Below are positions 8,875 through 18,617 of a DNA stretch of 64,000 nt, piece by piece (positions within the stretch are counted from its first letter, which is position 1; every line of letters begins with the position of its first letter). The stretch spans positions 95,522-159,521 of the forward strand of contig CALMYW010000460.1 of assembly GCA_937873665.1 (NCBI GenBank), given 5' to 3'. The notes beneath the pieces are model-generated. The model saw nothing but the letters and a program-made list of their open reading frames with translations, had not been told where the DNA came from and ran no database searches. The position numbers and the translations under genes are program-made. The DNA comes from an uncultured Sphingorhabdus sp. (GTDB lineage Bacteria; Pseudomonadota; Alphaproteobacteria; Sphingomonadales; Sphingomonadaceae).

Positions 8875-10320
8875 ATGAGCCAGCATAGCGAAACCCTTTT
8901 GCTGTTCGGCGCGACTGGCGATCTGTCGCGGCGGATGCTGCTGCCTTCGCTATATGCACTGCATTCGGACGAATTAATTGCGCCGAATTTGCGAATCTTC
9001 GGTACTGCCCGCAGCGAGCATGATGACGAAAGTTTCCGCGCCTTCGCCAGAGAAGCTTTGTGCGAATTCTTGCCAGATGATCGCAAGGATGAGGGCAAGA
9101 TCGACGCCTTCCTCACGCGGCTGCATTATCAGGCGCTCGACGCGTCCAAGCCTGAGGGCTTTGCTGCCCTCGCCGAAAAGATTGATGACATTTCGGGTGG
9201 ACTTTCGATCTTCCTGTCTACTGCGCCCTTCTTGTTTGAACCCACCATCAAAGGGCTGCATGCGGCGGGACTGGCCGGGGACAATGTGCGTATCGGCCTT
9301 GAAAAACCGCTTGGAAACGATCTCGCCTCAAGTCGTTCGATCAACGATGCCGTCAACGCGGTATTCCCCGAAAGCCGCACCTTCCGCATCGACCATTATC
9401 TCGGCAAGGAAACCGTACAGAACCTGATGGCGCTGCGCTTTGGCAACATGCTGTTCGAGCCGTTGTGGAATGCCAATGCTATTGAGCATGTGCAGATCAC
9501 CGTCAGTGAGACGGTAGGGCTTGAAGGGCGTGCTGGCTTTTACGACGATACCGGTGCGCTGCGCGACATGGTGCAAAACCATATGCTGCAACTGGTGGCG
9601 CTGACCGCGATGGAGCCACCTGCAAATCTCGACTCAACCGCAATTCGTGACGAAAAAGTCAAAGTGCTGCGCGCCTTGCGTGCGGTTCAGGAAGGCGATG
9701 TCGTCACAGGCCAATATGGTGACGGTGCCGTCAAGGGCGCGCCTGTGACCAGTTATGACAGCGACCTGGGCAAGCCTTCGGACACCGAAACCTTTGTCGC
9801 GATCAAGGCCTATGTTGACAATTGGCGCTGGCAGGGTGTGCCATTCTATCTGCGCACCGGCAAACGCCTCGCCGAACGGCGCAGCGAGATCGTGATCCAG
9901 TTCAAGCCGGTGCCGCATAATATCTTCAAGGATCGCGGTGGTCGGCTGGAGGCGAACGCGCTGATCATCCGCTTGCAGCCCGAAGAATATGTCCGCCTGC
10001 TGGTGATGGCGAAGGAGCCGGGGCTTGATCGTGGCGGAGTAACGCTGCGCGAAGTGCCGCTCGACCTGTCATTGACCACCGCCTTTGCCGGATCGCGCCG
10101 CCGCATTGCTTATGAACGGCTTCTGCTTGACCTGATCGAGGGCGACCAGACGCTCTTTGTGCGTCGCGACGAGGTGGAGGCGCAATGGACCTGGGTCGAT
10201 GCTATTCGGAAGCTTTGGGCCGATACTGGCCTCAAGCCCAAAAATTACGGCGCAGGAGGATGGGGCCCTAATGCAGCAATTGCGCTAGTCGAGCGCGATG
10301 GAGTGAGCTGGCATGAATAA
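8875..10320 (+). CDS. zwf: Glucose-6-phosphate 1-dehydrogenase
   Basis: Oxidises glucose-6-phosphate to 6-phosphogluconolactone with NAD(P)+, the first step of the Entner-Doudoroff route. The 481 residues include the dinucleotide motif [13 protein letters not shown] at the N-terminus and the active-site signature RIDHYLGKE, followed by [13 protein letters not shown]. The start at 8875 has a good ribosome site (GGGAGAAGGA); a TTG 14 codons upstream is less likely. It is first of a tight five-gene operon, and its stop overlaps the edd start by 8 bp. Confidence 0.97.
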   Translation: MSQHSETLLLFGATGDLSRRMLLPSLYALHSDELIAPNLRIFGTARSEHDDESFRAFAREALCEFLPDDRKDEGKIDAFLTRLHYQALDASKPEGFAALAEKIDDISGGLSIFLSTAPFLFEPTIKGLHAAGLAGDNVRIGLEKPLGNDLASSRSINDAVNAVFPESRTFRIDHYLGKETVQNLMALRFGNMLFEPLWNANAIEHVQITVSETVGLEGRAGFYDDTGALRDMVQNHMLQLVALTAMEPPANLDSTAIRDEKVKVLRALRAVQEGDVVTGQYGDGAVKGAPVTSYDSDLGKPSDTETFVAIKAYVDNWRWQGVPFYLRTGKRLAERRSEIVIQFKPVPHNIFKDRGGRLEANALIIRLQPEEYVRLLVMAKEPGLDRGGVTLREVPLDLSLTTAFAGSRRRIAYERLLLDLIEGDQTLFVRRDEVEAQWTWVDAIRKLWADTGLKPKNYGAGGWGPNAAIALVERDGVSWHE

Positions 10321-12136
10321 GCTCCATCCGGTCGTCGAAGCCGTTACCAACCGCATCATCGAAAGGTCGAAACCGGGGCGCACCGCTTATCTCGACCTCA
10401 TCGCCCGTGCGCGCGACGCAGGCGTGAACCGGCCGACATTGTCGTGCGGGAATCTGGCGCATGGTTTCGCGGCTAGCGGTGATGACAAAGCCGCGATCCG
10501 TGGCGGCAAGACGATGAATATCGGCATCATCACCGCCTATAATGACATGTTGTCGGCGCATCAGCCCTATGGTCGCTACCCCGAACAGATCAAATTGTGG
10601 GCGCGCGAAAAGGGCGCGACTGCACAAGTCGCAGGCGGCGTTCCGGCGATGTGCGACGGGGTGACGCAGGGCCAACTGTCGATGGAATTGTCGCTGTTCA
10701 GCCGTGACAATATCGCCATGGGTGCAGCCATCGGTCTCAGCCACGGGATGTTCGAAGGCGCGCTGTTGCTGGGGCTGTGCGACAAGATTGTCCCCGGCCT
10801 GCTGATCGGTGCGCTACGTTTCGGCCATCTGCCGATGATCCTGATTCCAGCAGGACCGATGCCGTCTGGCCTTGCCAACAAGGAAAAACAGCGCGTTCGT
10901 CAGTTGTTTGCGGAAGGCAAGGTCGGGCGTGAAGAACTGCTCGAAGCCGAAGCCGCATCCTATCATGGCGCGGGCACCTGCACCTTTTATGGCACCGCCA
11001 ATTCGAACCAGATGATGATGGAGATGATGGGGCTCCACATGCCCGGCTCCAGCTTCTGCAATCCCGGCACCAAGCTGCGGCAGGAACTGACCCGTGCGGC
11101 CACACACCGAATTACCGAGATTGGGTGGGAAGGCGATGACTATCGTCCATTCGGTCAATGCGTCGACGAGAAAGCGATCGTCAACGCCATCGTTGGACTG
11201 CTGGCAACCGGCGGATCGACCAACCATGTGCTGCATCTCCCCGCGATAGCGCGGGCGGCTGGCATAATTGTCGACTGGCAGGATATGGACGAGCTGTCGT
11301 CGGTCGTACCTTTGATTGCGCGCGTTTATCCCAATGGCGCGGGCGATGTGAACTATTTCGCGGCCGCTGGCGGCATGCCCTTTGTGATCCGCGAACTGGT
11401 CGAGGCCGGTCTTGCGCATGATGACATCATGACCGTCTATGGTGACGGGTTGTCGGCAGGTGCGCAGGAACCGCGCATGGATGGAGAAACGCTGGTCTGG
11501 GATGCGGCACCCGCGCAGTCCGGTGACGACAGCATCTTGCGCGGTGTGTCCGATCCATTCCGGGCCGATGGCGGCATGCGTCTTGTGAAAGGCAATCTCG
11601 GGCGCGGCACTTTCAAGACCAGCGCGGTCGATGAAGCGCGCTGGACGATTGAGGCACCGGCGCGGGTATTCAGTGACCAGAATGAAGTCCTTACCGCATT
11701 CAAGGCTGGCGAGCTCGATCGCGATGTCGTCGTTGTCGTTCGCTTCCAGGGGCCGGCGGCCAATGGCATGCCCGAGCTGCACAAGCTGACACCCGCACTC
11801 GGCGTGCTGCAAGACAAGGGTTTCAAGGTCGCGCTTGTTACCGATGGTCGCATGTCGGGCGCATCGGGCAAGGTGCCTGCCGCGATCCATATCAGCCCCG
11901 AGGCATCGAAGGGCGGTCCGCTGGCAAAACTGCGCGATGGCGATGTCGTCCGCCTTTGTGCCAATCGGGGCAGCCTTGAGGCGTTGGTCGACAAAGACGA
12001 ATGGGAGGCCCGCGAACCCGCCAAGCAGCCACCTGCCGAACCGGGCGTGGGCCGCGAACTTTTTGCCATTATGCGCCATTTTGCCGATGAGGCCGAAAAG
12101 GGCGGATCGGCGATGCTGGCGGAGGCGGGACTATGA
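10313..12136 (+). CDS. edd: Phosphogluconate dehydratase
   Basis: Fe-S dehydratase of the IlvD/Edd family that converts 6-phosphogluconate to 2-keto-3-deoxy-6-phosphogluconate (KDPG). The length of 607 residues is normal. Recognisable segments are [15 protein letters not shown] with its cluster cysteine, [39 protein letters not shown] and [23 protein letters not shown]. It overlaps zwf at its start and glk at its stop (ATGA), so translation along the operon is coupled. Confidence 0.97.
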   Translation: MNKLHPVVEAVTNRIIERSKPGRTAYLDLIARARDAGVNRPTLSCGNLAHGFAASGDDKAAIRGGKTMNIGIITAYNDMLSAHQPYGRYPEQIKLWAREKGATAQVAGGVPAMCDGVTQGQLSMELSLFSRDNIAMGAAIGLSHGMFEGALLLGLCDKIVPGLLIGALRFGHLPMILIPAGPMPSGLANKEKQRVRQLFAEGKVGREELLEAEAASYHGAGTCTFYGTANSNQMMMEMMGLHMPGSSFCNPGTKLRQELTRAATHRITEIGWEGDDYRPFGQCVDEKAIVNAIVGLLATGGSTNHVLHLPAIARAAGIIVDWQDMDELSSVVPLIARVYPNGAGDVNYFAAAGGMPFVIRELVEAGLAHDDIMTVYGDGLSAGAQEPRMDGETLVWDAAPAQSGDDSILRGVSDPFRADGGMRLVKGNLGRGTFKTSAVDEARWTIEAPARVFSDQNEVLTAFKAGELDRDVVVVVRFQGPAANGMPELHKLTPALGVLQDKGFKVALVTDGRMSGASGKVPAAIHISPEASKGGPLAKLRDGDVVRLCANRGSLEALVDKDEWEAREPAKQPPAEPGVGRELFAIMRHFADEAEKGGSAMLAEAGL

Positions 12137-13104
12137 CCCGGTTGGTCACCGTCGACATTGGCGGCACGCATGCCCGCTTCGCGCTCGCCGAGGTAGCAGA
12201 GGGCAGGGTGGTCTCGCTCGGTGAGCCCGTCACCATGAAAACCGCCGAACATGCGTCGTTCCAGACGGCGTGGGAAGCGTTTGACGAGATGATCGACGAA
12301 CCGATCCCGCAGGCTGTTGCCATCGCAATCGCTGGCCCGATCAACGCCGAGGTGATCAAATTCACCAACAATCCGTGGATCATCCGCCCCGCGCTGATCA
12401 AGGAAAAGCTTAAGGTTGACGCCTATACACTGGTCAATGATTTCGAGGCGGTCGGCCACGCCGTGGCACAGGCCGATGCCGGTCACTTCGTGCATCTTTG
12501 CGGCCCCGACCAGCCTTTGGGCGCTACTGGGACTTTGTCGATCATCGGCCCCGGAACCGGACTCGGCGTCGCGCATGTATTGCGTACAGGCATTGCCTAT
12601 CATGTGCAGGCGACCGAAGGCGGGCATATCGATTTCGCTCCGCTCGACAGCATCGAAGATGCCATCCTCGCAAAGCTCCGCAAACGCTACCGCCGCGTTT
12701 CGGTTGAGCGGGTGGTGTCGGGCCCCGGCCTTGTCGAAATCTATGAGACGCTGGCGAGTATCGAAGGCAGGGCGATCCAGCAACTCGACGACAAGGAATT
12801 GTGGACGCTCGGCACGTCGGGCGAAGACAGCCTTGCGGCGGCCGCCGTCGATCGCTTCTGCCTCTCGCTGGGCAGCGTTGCTGGTGATATAGCGTTGGCG
12901 CAGGGCGGCTTTGCTGGGGTTGTGATTGCAGGTGGGCTTGGCCTGCGTATCAAGGACACATTGCTGCGTTCGGGCTTTGCAGAGCGTTTTCGCGCAAAGG
13001 GACGCTTCGAAGGATTGATGGCAGGCCTGCCGGTCAAATTGATCACCCATCCCCAGCCCGGCCTGTTCGGGGCAGCGGCGGCCTTTGCCCGCCAGCATGG
13101 ATAA
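12133..13104 (+). CDS. glk: Glucokinase
   Basis: Phosphorylates cytoplasmic glucose to glucose-6-phosphate with ATP, supplying zwf. The 323 residues show the phosphate-1 motif [37 protein letters not shown] with the conserved Glu-Gly-Gly-His, and [11 protein letters not shown] near the C-terminus. It belongs to the proteobacterial Glk family rather than the ROK kinases. Gene order zwf-edd-glk matches the Zymomonas mobilis glf-zwf-edd-glk operon, but no glf transporter is present here. Confidence 0.96.
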   Translation: MTRLVTVDIGGTHARFALAEVAEGRVVSLGEPVTMKTAEHASFQTAWEAFDEMIDEPIPQAVAIAIAGPINAEVIKFTNNPWIIRPALIKEKLKVDAYTLVNDFEAVGHAVAQADAGHFVHLCGPDQPLGATGTLSIIGPGTGLGVAHVLRTGIAYHVQATEGGHIDFAPLDSIEDAILAKLRKRYRRVSVERVVSGPGLVEIYETLASIEGRAIQQLDDKELWTLGTSGEDSLAAAAVDRFCLSLGSVAGDIALAQGGFAGVVIAGGLGLRIKDTLLRSGFAERFRAKGRFEGLMAGLPVKLITHPQPGLFGAAAAFARQHG

Positions 13105-13113
13105 GGACACCCA

Positions 13114-13728
13114 ATGAAACCTATCGAAGCCATCATGCGCACCGCGCCGGTGATCCCTGTATTGGTGATCGAGGATGTGGCCCATGCCAAGCCGATTGCC
13201 GAGGCGTTGGTGGCGGGTGGCCTGCGCGTCCTTGAAGTGACGCTACGAACCGAAGCGGGTCTTGACGCTATCCGTGAGATGAAGAAAGTTCCCGGTGCTA
13301 TTGTCGGCGCCGGTACTGTTGTTGACGTCGCAGGGCTCGAAAGCGCCATTGCAGCGGGAAGCGAATTCATCGTTTCCCCAGGCCTTACAGAAAAGCTGGG
13401 TGCTGCCGCCGTCGCGAAGGGCATTCCATTCCTTCCCGGCGTCGCCAATGCAGGCGATATTATGCGCGGCTTCGACCTTGGCCTGACGCATTTCAAATTC
13501 TTCCCTGCCGAAGCGAATGGCGGCCTGCCTGCGCTCAAATCGCTGATCGGGCCGTTCGGGCAGTGCAAATTCTGCCCCACAGGCGGCATCCGGCAAGACA
13601 CTGCGGCCGACTGGCTCGCGGTTCCAGAGATTTTATGTGTTGGCGGCAGCTGGCTTGTTGCTAAAGGAGCCCCCGATGTCGCAGCGATAGAGGCTGCGGC
13701 GCGCGCAGCCGCTGCGCTGGCGCGCTAA
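13114..13728 (+). CDS. eda: KDPG aldolase (2-dehydro-3-deoxyphosphogluconate aldolase)
   Basis: Class I aldolase that splits KDPG into pyruvate and glyceraldehyde-3-phosphate. In the 204 residues, [17 protein letters not shown] carries the catalytic Glu, [14 protein letters not shown] carries the Schiff-base Lys, and [16 protein letters not shown] is the phosphate-binding loop. It lies 9 bp after glk and completes the Entner-Doudoroff pathway within the operon. Confidence 0.96.
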   Translation: MKPIEAIMRTAPVIPVLVIEDVAHAKPIAEALVAGGLRVLEVTLRTEAGLDAIREMKKVPGAIVGAGTVVDVAGLESAIAAGSEFIVSPGLTEKLGAAAVAKGIPFLPGVANAGDIMRGFDLGLTHFKFFPAEANGGLPALKSLIGPFGQCKFCPTGGIRQDTAADWLAVPEILCVGGSWLVAKGAPDVAAIEAAARAAAALAR

Positions 13729-13745
13729 GCCAAAGGAAAAGGTAC

Positions 13746-14453
13746 ATGGCCGAAGAAATCGAGTGGTGGGAATTTGATTCGGCAGAAGAATTCATCGACG
13801 GTGTCGTTGGCGACGTAACCTTCATCATCGAAAGCGCACTTGATGCGCGCGGGCAGGCGCTGGTTGCCTTTCCCGGCGGCAATACGCCCAAGCCCATTCT
13901 CGAAAAGCTTGCCGAAGCGCCGCTGCGCTGGAAGGGTGTAACGATCATCCCGACCGACGAACGACTGGTGCCGGTCAGCGATCCACTTTCGAATGTCGCG
14001 ATGCTGGCAAAGATTTTCTTGCCCAAGGGCGCGCGTGTATTGCCGCTGAACAGCGAAGCCGCCGACTACAAACTTGCCGGCGGTGCTGCCAATGCGCGCC
14101 TGTCTGACCTGCATTGGCCGCCAGATCTGGTCTGGCTCGGCATGGGCGGAGACGGGCATACCGCATCAATTTTCCCGGGCCCCGATTTTGAAGAGGCGAT
14201 GAACCCGGCCAAGGGCGTTCGTGCTATAGGCGTGCGTCCCGATCCGTTACCTCCCGAGGCACCTGTTGATCGCGTCACGCTGACGGTTCCAGCGATTGTT
14301 GAGGCGCGCACAACGATGTTGGTCATCAATGGTGCTGAAAAGCAGCAGGTGCTGGAGCAGGCGATAGAAGATGGCAAGAAATCAGCTTATCCGGTCGGGC
14401 GTTTAATCGACGCACTGACTGTGCCAGTCGATATATATTGCCTAAACGGTTGA
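13746..14453 (+). CDS. pgl: 6-phosphogluconolactonase
   Basis: Hydrolyses 6-phosphogluconolactone, the zwf product, to 6-phosphogluconate. The 235 residues belong to the SugarP_isomerase-like (DevB) family: VAFPGGNTPKPILEKL, IIPTDERLVP and LVWLGMGGDGHTASIFPG are visible. It is last in the operon, 17 bp after eda, and converges on the PilZ-like gene with only 4 bp between the stop codons; no obvious terminator separates them. Confidence 0.95.
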   Translation: MAEEIEWWEFDSAEEFIDGVVGDVTFIIESALDARGQALVAFPGGNTPKPILEKLAEAPLRWKGVTIIPTDERLVPVSDPLSNVAMLAKIFLPKGARVLPLNSEAADYKLAGGAANARLSDLHWPPDLVWLGMGGDGHTASIFPGPDFEEAMNPAKGVRAIGVRPDPLPPEAPVDRVTLTVPAIVEARTTMLVINGAEKQQVLEQAIEDGKKSAYPVGRLIDALTVPVDIYCLNG

Positions 14454-14457
14454 GGCG

Positions 14458-14865
14458 TCAAATTCTGCGCAGAGGGGCCTTGGGCGCGAGCGCCTGATTG
14501 TTCAACTTTCGCAGATAATGCGGGATGTTGTCGTCGTTGCTGTTGCCGCCGATTTGCTGCCGCGCCGCTTTCGGGTCGATCGGATAATCGAAAGCTATGC
14601 CGCAGCGTGATTCGGCGACCCACGCGACTTTCCCGGTCACCCAACCCAAATTCTTCAGATTAACTTCTACGGCCTCGCCGCGAATCGCCTGCACCGGCGC
14701 CTCTGCCATCAAGCCACCCGAAGACACATTCCTCACGCGCACCTCGCCCTGTGTTCCGCTCGACGGGAAACGCAAAACTGCCTTCATAAACAAGCTATTA
14801 CGGTCTTGTGTCCGCGACTTGTCAGTGGCGTTTTCAGTTTCCATGGGATCAACCGGTTTGTTCAT
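14458..14865 (-). CDS. PilZ-domain-like protein
   Basis: A 135-residue cytoplasmic protein whose central part (VRVRNVSSGGLMAE ... VAWVAESRCGIAFD) fits the PilZ barrel, including an NxSxxG element. The N-terminal RxxxR that normally contacts c-di-GMP is not evident (DRNSLFMKA instead), so it may be a non-binding or divergent PilZ. The start is uncertain: internal Met codons at residue 8 and around residue 28 are possible. It is next to Flp pilin genes, which would suit a role in surface motility or adhesion. Confidence 0.7.
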   Translation of the reverse strand: MNKPVDPMETENATDKSRTQDRNSLFMKAVLRFPSSGTQGEVRVRNVSSGGLMAEAPVQAIRGEAVEVNLKNLGWVTGKVAWVAESRCGIAFDYPIDPKAARQQIGGNSNDDNIPHYLRKLNNQALAPKAPLRRI

Positions 14866-14960
14866 GGCGCCTTTTCGGGTGCTATATTTGGTGACAGTAA
14901 AACTCTCGCTATCAACAATTGGTCGCCAATTGGTTAATGCATCGTTCGGAAATTGAACGA

Positions 14961-14993
14961 AAAAGGGCGGAAACCAAATGGTTCCCGCCCCGT
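14961..14993 (-). terminator. Rho-independent terminator of the Flp pilin gene
   Basis: Read on the minus strand, GGGCGGGAACC pairs with GGTTTCCGCCC around a short loop (about 10 bp with one mismatch or bulge), followed by a T run. It lies 46 bp after the stop of the 54-residue pilin. Confidence 0.8.
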
Positions 14994-15038
14994 TTTCTTC
15001 AGACGTCTGATCCGGTCGGATCAGGCGAACCTGACGGA

Positions 15039-15203
15039 TTAGCCGTCGAGTTCGTTGTTCACGTCGTTGAAGGTGTTCGACAGGTTGTCGCCGAGGCTCG
15101 ACATCGCAGCAATTGCAGCGACAGCGATCAGAGCGGCAATCAGGCCGTATTCGATGGCGGTTGCGCCTTCTTCATTCTTGAAAAGTTTTTTGATCATTTT
15201 CAT
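15039..15203 (-). CDS. Flp/Fap-type pilin (Tad pilus major subunit)
   Basis: A 54-residue prepilin with a short basic leader (MKMIKKLFKNEEG), the processing motif G-ATAIEYGLIAALIAV and a single hydrophobic helix, the hallmark of Flp pilins cut by a TadV/CpaA-type peptidase. Start 15203 is chosen over the longer reading because AGGAGA lies 7-8 nt upstream. It is followed by its own strong terminator, typical for a highly expressed pilin. Only cpaF of the other Tad machinery genes is in the window. Confidence 0.92.
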   Translation of the reverse strand: MKMIKKLFKNEEGATAIEYGLIAALIAVAAIAAMSSLGDNLSNTFNDVNNELDG

Positions 15204-15305
15204 CTCAGGTCTCCTGTTCAACTATTCACCCTGGCAGCCAGATAAAATTCCAACTGTCACTGAACTGATAAAACAGACTCTCCTACCAAATCGTTAACCT
15301 GGCGA

Positions 15306-15482
15306 TTAATCGCTGGCGTCGGTAATGTCGTTCGAAACGCCATTCCACATATTGGTAGTGGAGTCTGCGACATTGCTGAGCGAAGCCATGATGGCTATCA
15401 CCAGCAATGACAGTATCAGTCCATATTCCACTGCCGTCGCGCCCATTTGGCAACTTGCGATGCCTCGAAATAGCTTCAACAT
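15306..15482 (-). CDS. Second Flp-type pilin, 58 residues
   Basis: A small gene upstream of, and in the same direction as, the first pilin. Its translation begins MLKLFRGIASCQMG and continues ATAVEYGLILSLLVIAIMAS, so it has the Flp leader-peptidase site (G before ATAVEYG) and the single transmembrane helix, with a Ser/Asn/Asp-rich tail. AGGA lies 7 nt before the ATG. It is probably a minor or alternative pilin; its leader contains a cysteine, which the first pilin lacks. Confidence 0.85.
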   Translation of the reverse strand: MLKLFRGIASCQMGATAVEYGLILSLLVIAIMASLSNVADSTTNMWNGVSNDITDASD

Positions 15483-15582
15483 GATTTGGTCCTGTCATGT
15501 CATGGTTACGACGCTCGCGTTTTTCCACAGAGGCGTTAACAAAAACTTTCCAACGGAAGAGAAGTTGAAAAAAAATCCGACA

Positions 15583-15981
15583 ATGTTGATTGTGGTTGCT
15601 GTCGCTTTGCTCCGTCCTGATGGGCGAATTCTGCTGCAAAAACGGCCGGAAGGCCGCGATATGGCTGGTCTTTGGGAATTTCCGGGCGGCAAGCTGGAAG
15701 AGGGCGAGCAGGCGGAGGCGGCGCTGGCCAGAGAGCTGGCGGAGGAGCTCGACATTCATGTTGAACCGCAAAATTTGCTGCCTGCCTGCTTTGCGAGTGC
15801 CGCGATCGGAAGCAAGGATCTGCTGCTATTGCTCTACACTTGCCGCATTTGGGAAAAACTTCCCCGATCTGTTGAAGGGCAGGAATTGGGCTGGTTCACT
15901 CTATCCCAGATGGAGGATTTGGAAATGCCGCCGGCGGATATACCCTTGCTCGGGCTGTTACAGCGGATTTTAAGGCCGTAA
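15583..15981 (+). CDS. mutT: MutT/NUDIX (deoxy)nucleoside triphosphate pyrophosphohydrolase
   Basis: Nudix hydrolase of about 132 residues, probably removing 8-oxo-dGTP from the nucleotide pool. The Nudix box is complete: GGKLEEGE, then the REL-AEEL helix. The body LLQKRPEGRDMAGLWEFPGGK is typical of MutT. ATG 15583 is used here; an in-frame TTG at 15565, preceded by GGAAGAG, would add six residues and is a real alternative. It converges on the methyltransferase gene with a 12-bp overlap of the 3' ends. Confidence 0.9.
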   Translation: MLIVVAVALLRPDGRILLQKRPEGRDMAGLWEFPGGKLEEGEQAEAALARELAEELDIHVEPQNLLPACFASAAIGSKDLLLLLYTCRIWEKLPRSVEGQELGWFTLSQMEDLEMPPADIPLLGLLQRILRP

Positions 15982-16806
15982 ATTCTTATCCGATTTGTCA
16001 AAGATTGCTGCGAGCGAGACCTGGCCACTGCCGCGGGCTGCAGGCTTGGGTTGATCCGGCGAGGGAGCCCAGCCGCTGAGGTGCAGAAACTCGAAACGTT
16101 CTGGAACCTTTCCGTCAGCATTCTGCAACGAAGACCACGCCGCATCCAGTCGCTCTGCATAAGCCCGCCCCAGAAAAGGTCTCGGACCTGCAAGGCTGTT
16201 ACCGATCCCGGCGTCGCGAAGGTCGGCAATCAAAGTTCGCCAATCACGATAAAACACTTCGGTTTCAAGCTTATCCGCAACCTGCATGGTAAAGCCGGCG
16301 CGCGCGAGCAGGTCGGCCGCAGTGCGCAGCTCGATCTGCGGGTGAACATGGGCAGTGGCCCGGTTGCCGTCGGCCAGCATCATCGCTCTTTTCAGACTTG
16401 CGAGTGTACCTGCCCCGAACAGCACGCCGAGAAACAAACCGTCCGGTCGTAATGCCCTGCGTATTTGGACCATTGCGCCGGGCAGGTCGTTGATGCTGTC
16501 GAGCGTGCCTGCCGATATTATGAGGTCGAAACTGCCTGGATCAACCCCGAGCCGATCTTCCTCGGTAAAAGGCAGCGAGACCGATTCGACGGCCTTTCCG
16601 CTCAAAATGGACCCAGATTGCTCGGCAAGTGGACCCAATATCAGCGCCCTTTCGAACTGACGCGTGGTGCAGTTGAGCCGATCGTTCAAGTCATCGGCCA
16701 GAACCTCCCAAAGAAAATGTCCGGCTCCCTTTCGATGTGCGCCACGTTGACGCATGGCGAGGCGGCGGCGGCGGTCAAAAATTTCCGGAGGTGTGGCAGG
16801 GCTCAT
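15970..16806 (-). CDS. SAM-dependent methyltransferase (BioC/NDUFAF5-like)
   Basis: A 278-residue class I methyltransferase. It begins PEIFDRRRRLAMRQRGAHRK, typical of the bacterial relatives of mitochondrial NDUFAF5. It has a SAM-domain acidic segment (FDLIISAGTLDSINDLPGAMVQIRRALRPDG) and GLFLGVLFGAGTLASLKRAM. The substrate is unknown; family members include BioC and arginine hydroxylase-like assembly factors. Start 16806 fits family N-termini; the longer frame would run into the divergent comF gene, which begins 43 bp away. Confidence 0.85.
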   Translation of the reverse strand: MSPATPPEIFDRRRRLAMRQRGAHRKGAGHFLWEVLADDLNDRLNCTTRQFERALILGPLAEQSGSILSGKAVESVSLPFTEEDRLGVDPGSFDLIISAGTLDSINDLPGAMVQIRRALRPDGLFLGVLFGAGTLASLKRAMMLADGNRATAHVHPQIELRTAADLLARAGFTMQVADKLETEVFYRDWRTLIADLRDAGIGNSLAGPRPFLGRAYAERLDAAWSSLQNADGKVPERFEFLHLSGWAPSPDQPKPAARGSGQVSLAAIFDKSDKNLRP

Positions 16807-16849
16807 CTCACGCCTTGTGCCCTGCGCAATTATAGCCGACAAGTGGGAT

Positions 16850-17602
16850 ATGCAGGCTTTGACGCTTCCTCTGAAGACGATTGTCGATTTCGCTCTGCCG
16901 CCGCGTTGCCCAGCATGCGGCATCTTAACGACCGATGCGCACCAATTTTGCCTGCAATGCTGGCAACAGCTCAACTTCCTATCCCAACCCGCCTGCGCAA
17001 CATGTGATTTGCCCCTGCCATTTGCCGGAGAAGAAGCGGTGCAATGCGCCGCGTGTATGGCGCAAATGCCGCGTCATTCGGGCATCAAGGCGGCTGTGGC
17101 CTATGGCGATATTTCGCGCGAGATCGCGCTGAAGCTGAAACATGGCGGTAAGATAGGTCTTGCGCGGCTGATTGCGGGCCAGTTGCGCCGCTATACCGCA
17201 GATCTGCCCGATGACGCGATATTGGTGCCAGTGCCCTTGCATTGGACACGCCTCTGGCGACGACGCTATAACCAGTCCGCGCTGATTGCCCAGGAATTGT
17301 CGCGCTTATCCAGCCTCGAACACTGCCCCGATGCGTTACGGCGAACGCGGCGTACGCAGGCGCTTGGCGGATTGTCCGCACGTGAACGAGCGGCGATGGT
17401 CAAAGGTGCCTTTGCCATGCACGAGCGGCAAAAAGCGAAGATTGCCGGAAAGCCGGTGATACTGGTCGACGATGTCTATACGAGCGGTGCCACCACGGAC
17501 GCTTGTGTCGCTACGCTGCTGAAGTCCGGCGCCGCAAGCGTTACGATTTTCTGCTGGGCCAGGGTGCTGCCCGAGGCGTTGGAAACCGGTGGTTCGGCCT
17601 AA
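16850..17602 (+). CDS. comF: ComF-family phosphoribosyltransferase-like protein
   Basis: A 250-residue ComF protein. The N-terminal double zinc ribbon has four CxxC pairs (CPAC, CLQC, CATC, CAAC). A type I phosphoribosyltransferase domain follows, with the PRPP motif VILVDDVYTSGATTDAC. ComF relatives take part in DNA uptake or in unknown salvage. The start at 16850 gives the usual N-terminus; it is divergent from the methyltransferase gene. Confidence 0.9.
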   Translation: MQALTLPLKTIVDFALPPRCPACGILTTDAHQFCLQCWQQLNFLSQPACATCDLPLPFAGEEAVQCAACMAQMPRHSGIKAAVAYGDISREIALKLKHGGKIGLARLIAGQLRRYTADLPDDAILVPVPLHWTRLWRRRYNQSALIAQELSRLSSLEHCPDALRRTRRTQALGGLSARERAAMVKGAFAMHERQKAKIAGKPVILVDDVYTSGATTDACVATLLKSGAASVTIFCWARVLPEALETGGSA

Positions 17603-17645
17603 ACGCCTACTTGACTAGCAGCCCGGGCCCACCCACATAAAATTC

Positions 17646-17906
17646 ATGAGCGCTCATGTTGAAATCTTCACGAAATTTGCCTGCCCGTTTTGTTATCGGG
17701 CGAAGGCGCTGCTTGATGCCAAAGGGGTCGCTTATATTGAACGCGATGCCAGTGGCGGTCCGGCGCGCGAAGATATGCTTGCCCGTTCGAACGGACGGAC
17801 AACGGTTCCGCAAATCTTCATCGACGGCCATCATGTCGGAGGCTGTGATGATCTGATGGCGCTCGACGCATCCGGCAAACTTGACCCTATGCTGGCGGGG
17901 CATTGA
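17646..17906 (+). CDS. grxC: Glutaredoxin 3
   Basis: A dithiol glutaredoxin of 86 residues with active site C13-P-F-C16 and the GSH-binding TVPQIFIDGHHVGGCDDL segment. It reduces protein disulfides and glutathione mixed disulfides. It is followed after 4 bp by the DUF1178 gene, an arrangement that suggests co-transcription. Confidence 0.95.
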   Translation: MSAHVEIFTKFACPFCYRAKALLDAKGVAYIERDASGGPAREDMLARSNGRTTVPQIFIDGHHVGGCDDLMALDASGKLDPMLAGH

Positions 17907-17910
17907 CGGC

Positions 17911-18393
17911 ATGATTGCCTATGATCTCGTTTGCAAGGCAGGCGAACATCGTTTTGAAGGCTGGTTCGGTTCTTCGTCCGACTTTGACGACCAAAAGTCG
18001 AAAGGGCTTTTGGCATGCCCCGTGTGCGGCGATGCGGAAGTAGGCAAGGCGGTTATGGCGCCCAATGTTGGCCGCAAGGGTAATCAACAGCCTAGCGTCC
18101 GGAAAAGCGACGACGGGGCTGAGGCTGTTGCGCTTGCCAATATGCCCGAAATGCCTCCAGAAATGGTCGAAATGATCGGTAAAGTCGCCGAAATGCAGGC
18201 CAGAATGCTGGAAAAATCGGATTGGGTCGGGGATCGTTTTGCCGATGAGGCACGGGCAATCCATTATGGCGACGCACCAGATCGCATCATACATGGAAAC
18301 GCGACTATTGATGACGCCCGCGAGCTGCATGACGAGGGTATATCGGTCGCCCCCTTACCGTTGCCCTTCGTCCCGCCCGAAGCCAAAAATTGA
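17911..18393 (+). CDS. DUF1178 family protein
   Basis: A 160-residue protein starting MIAYDLVCKAGEHRFEGWFGSS, the signature of DUF1178. CPVCG forms half of a possible zinc ribbon with the early cysteine, and the conserved C-terminal GNATIDDARELHDEGI is present. The middle has Met/Glu repeats (MPEMPPEMVEMIGKV). Function is unknown. It directly follows grxC. Confidence 0.88.
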   Translation: MIAYDLVCKAGEHRFEGWFGSSSDFDDQKSKGLLACPVCGDAEVGKAVMAPNVGRKGNQQPSVRKSDDGAEAVALANMPEMPPEMVEMIGKVAEMQARMLEKSDWVGDRFADEARAIHYGDAPDRIIHGNATIDDARELHDEGISVAPLPLPFVPPEAKN

Positions 18394-18427
18394 CGCTTCA
18401 AACGGGCGCGGCTAAGGCGAAGGCGGC

Positions 18428-18504
18428 GCACCCGTAGCTCAGCAGGATAGAGCATCAGATTCCTAATCTGGGGGCCACAGGTTCGAATCCTGTCGGGTGC
18501 ACCA
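18428..18504 (+). tRNA. tRNA-Arg (anticodon CCT)
   Basis: A 77-nt cloverleaf with encoded CCA. The acceptor GCACCCG pairs with CGGGTGC, the anticodon loop is TTCCTAA (CCT, reads AGG) and the T loop is TTCGAAT. Its 3' 19 nt are included in a 31-bp direct repeat that recurs 132 bp downstream. Confidence 0.97.
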
Positions 18505-18516
18505 GCCTGCAGACGC
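18486..18516. repeat. Direct repeat copy 1, includes the tRNA-Arg(CCT) 3' end
   Basis: A 31-bp segment (AATCCTGTCGGGTGCACCAG and 11 more bases) overlapping the tRNA 3' end. It is repeated exactly at 18618-18648. Duplications of a tRNA 3' end are a usual scar of site-specific integration. Confidence 0.85.
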
Positions 18517-18617
18517 CATTTTGGCGTCGGAAGGTTGGTATACTCGACCTTGGAGCCGGAGCTATCGGAGTCGGAGCCGCACAAGCGGCGGAGACGTCCG
18601 GAGCGCGAGCGCAGGAC

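Noticed and set aside
11437..13185. 582-codon minus-strand frame opposite edd and glk
   Set aside because: Antisense shadow of two well-recognised enzymes; low-information composition and no start signals.
14399..14408. GTTTAATCGA half-site in pgl
   Set aside because: Only one half of the operator, within coding sequence.
15303..15314. GCGATTAATCGC palindrome at the end of the second pilin gene
   Set aside because: It spans the last codons and stop; it lacks the TTTAATCG half-sites of the shared operator, so it is probably fortuitous.
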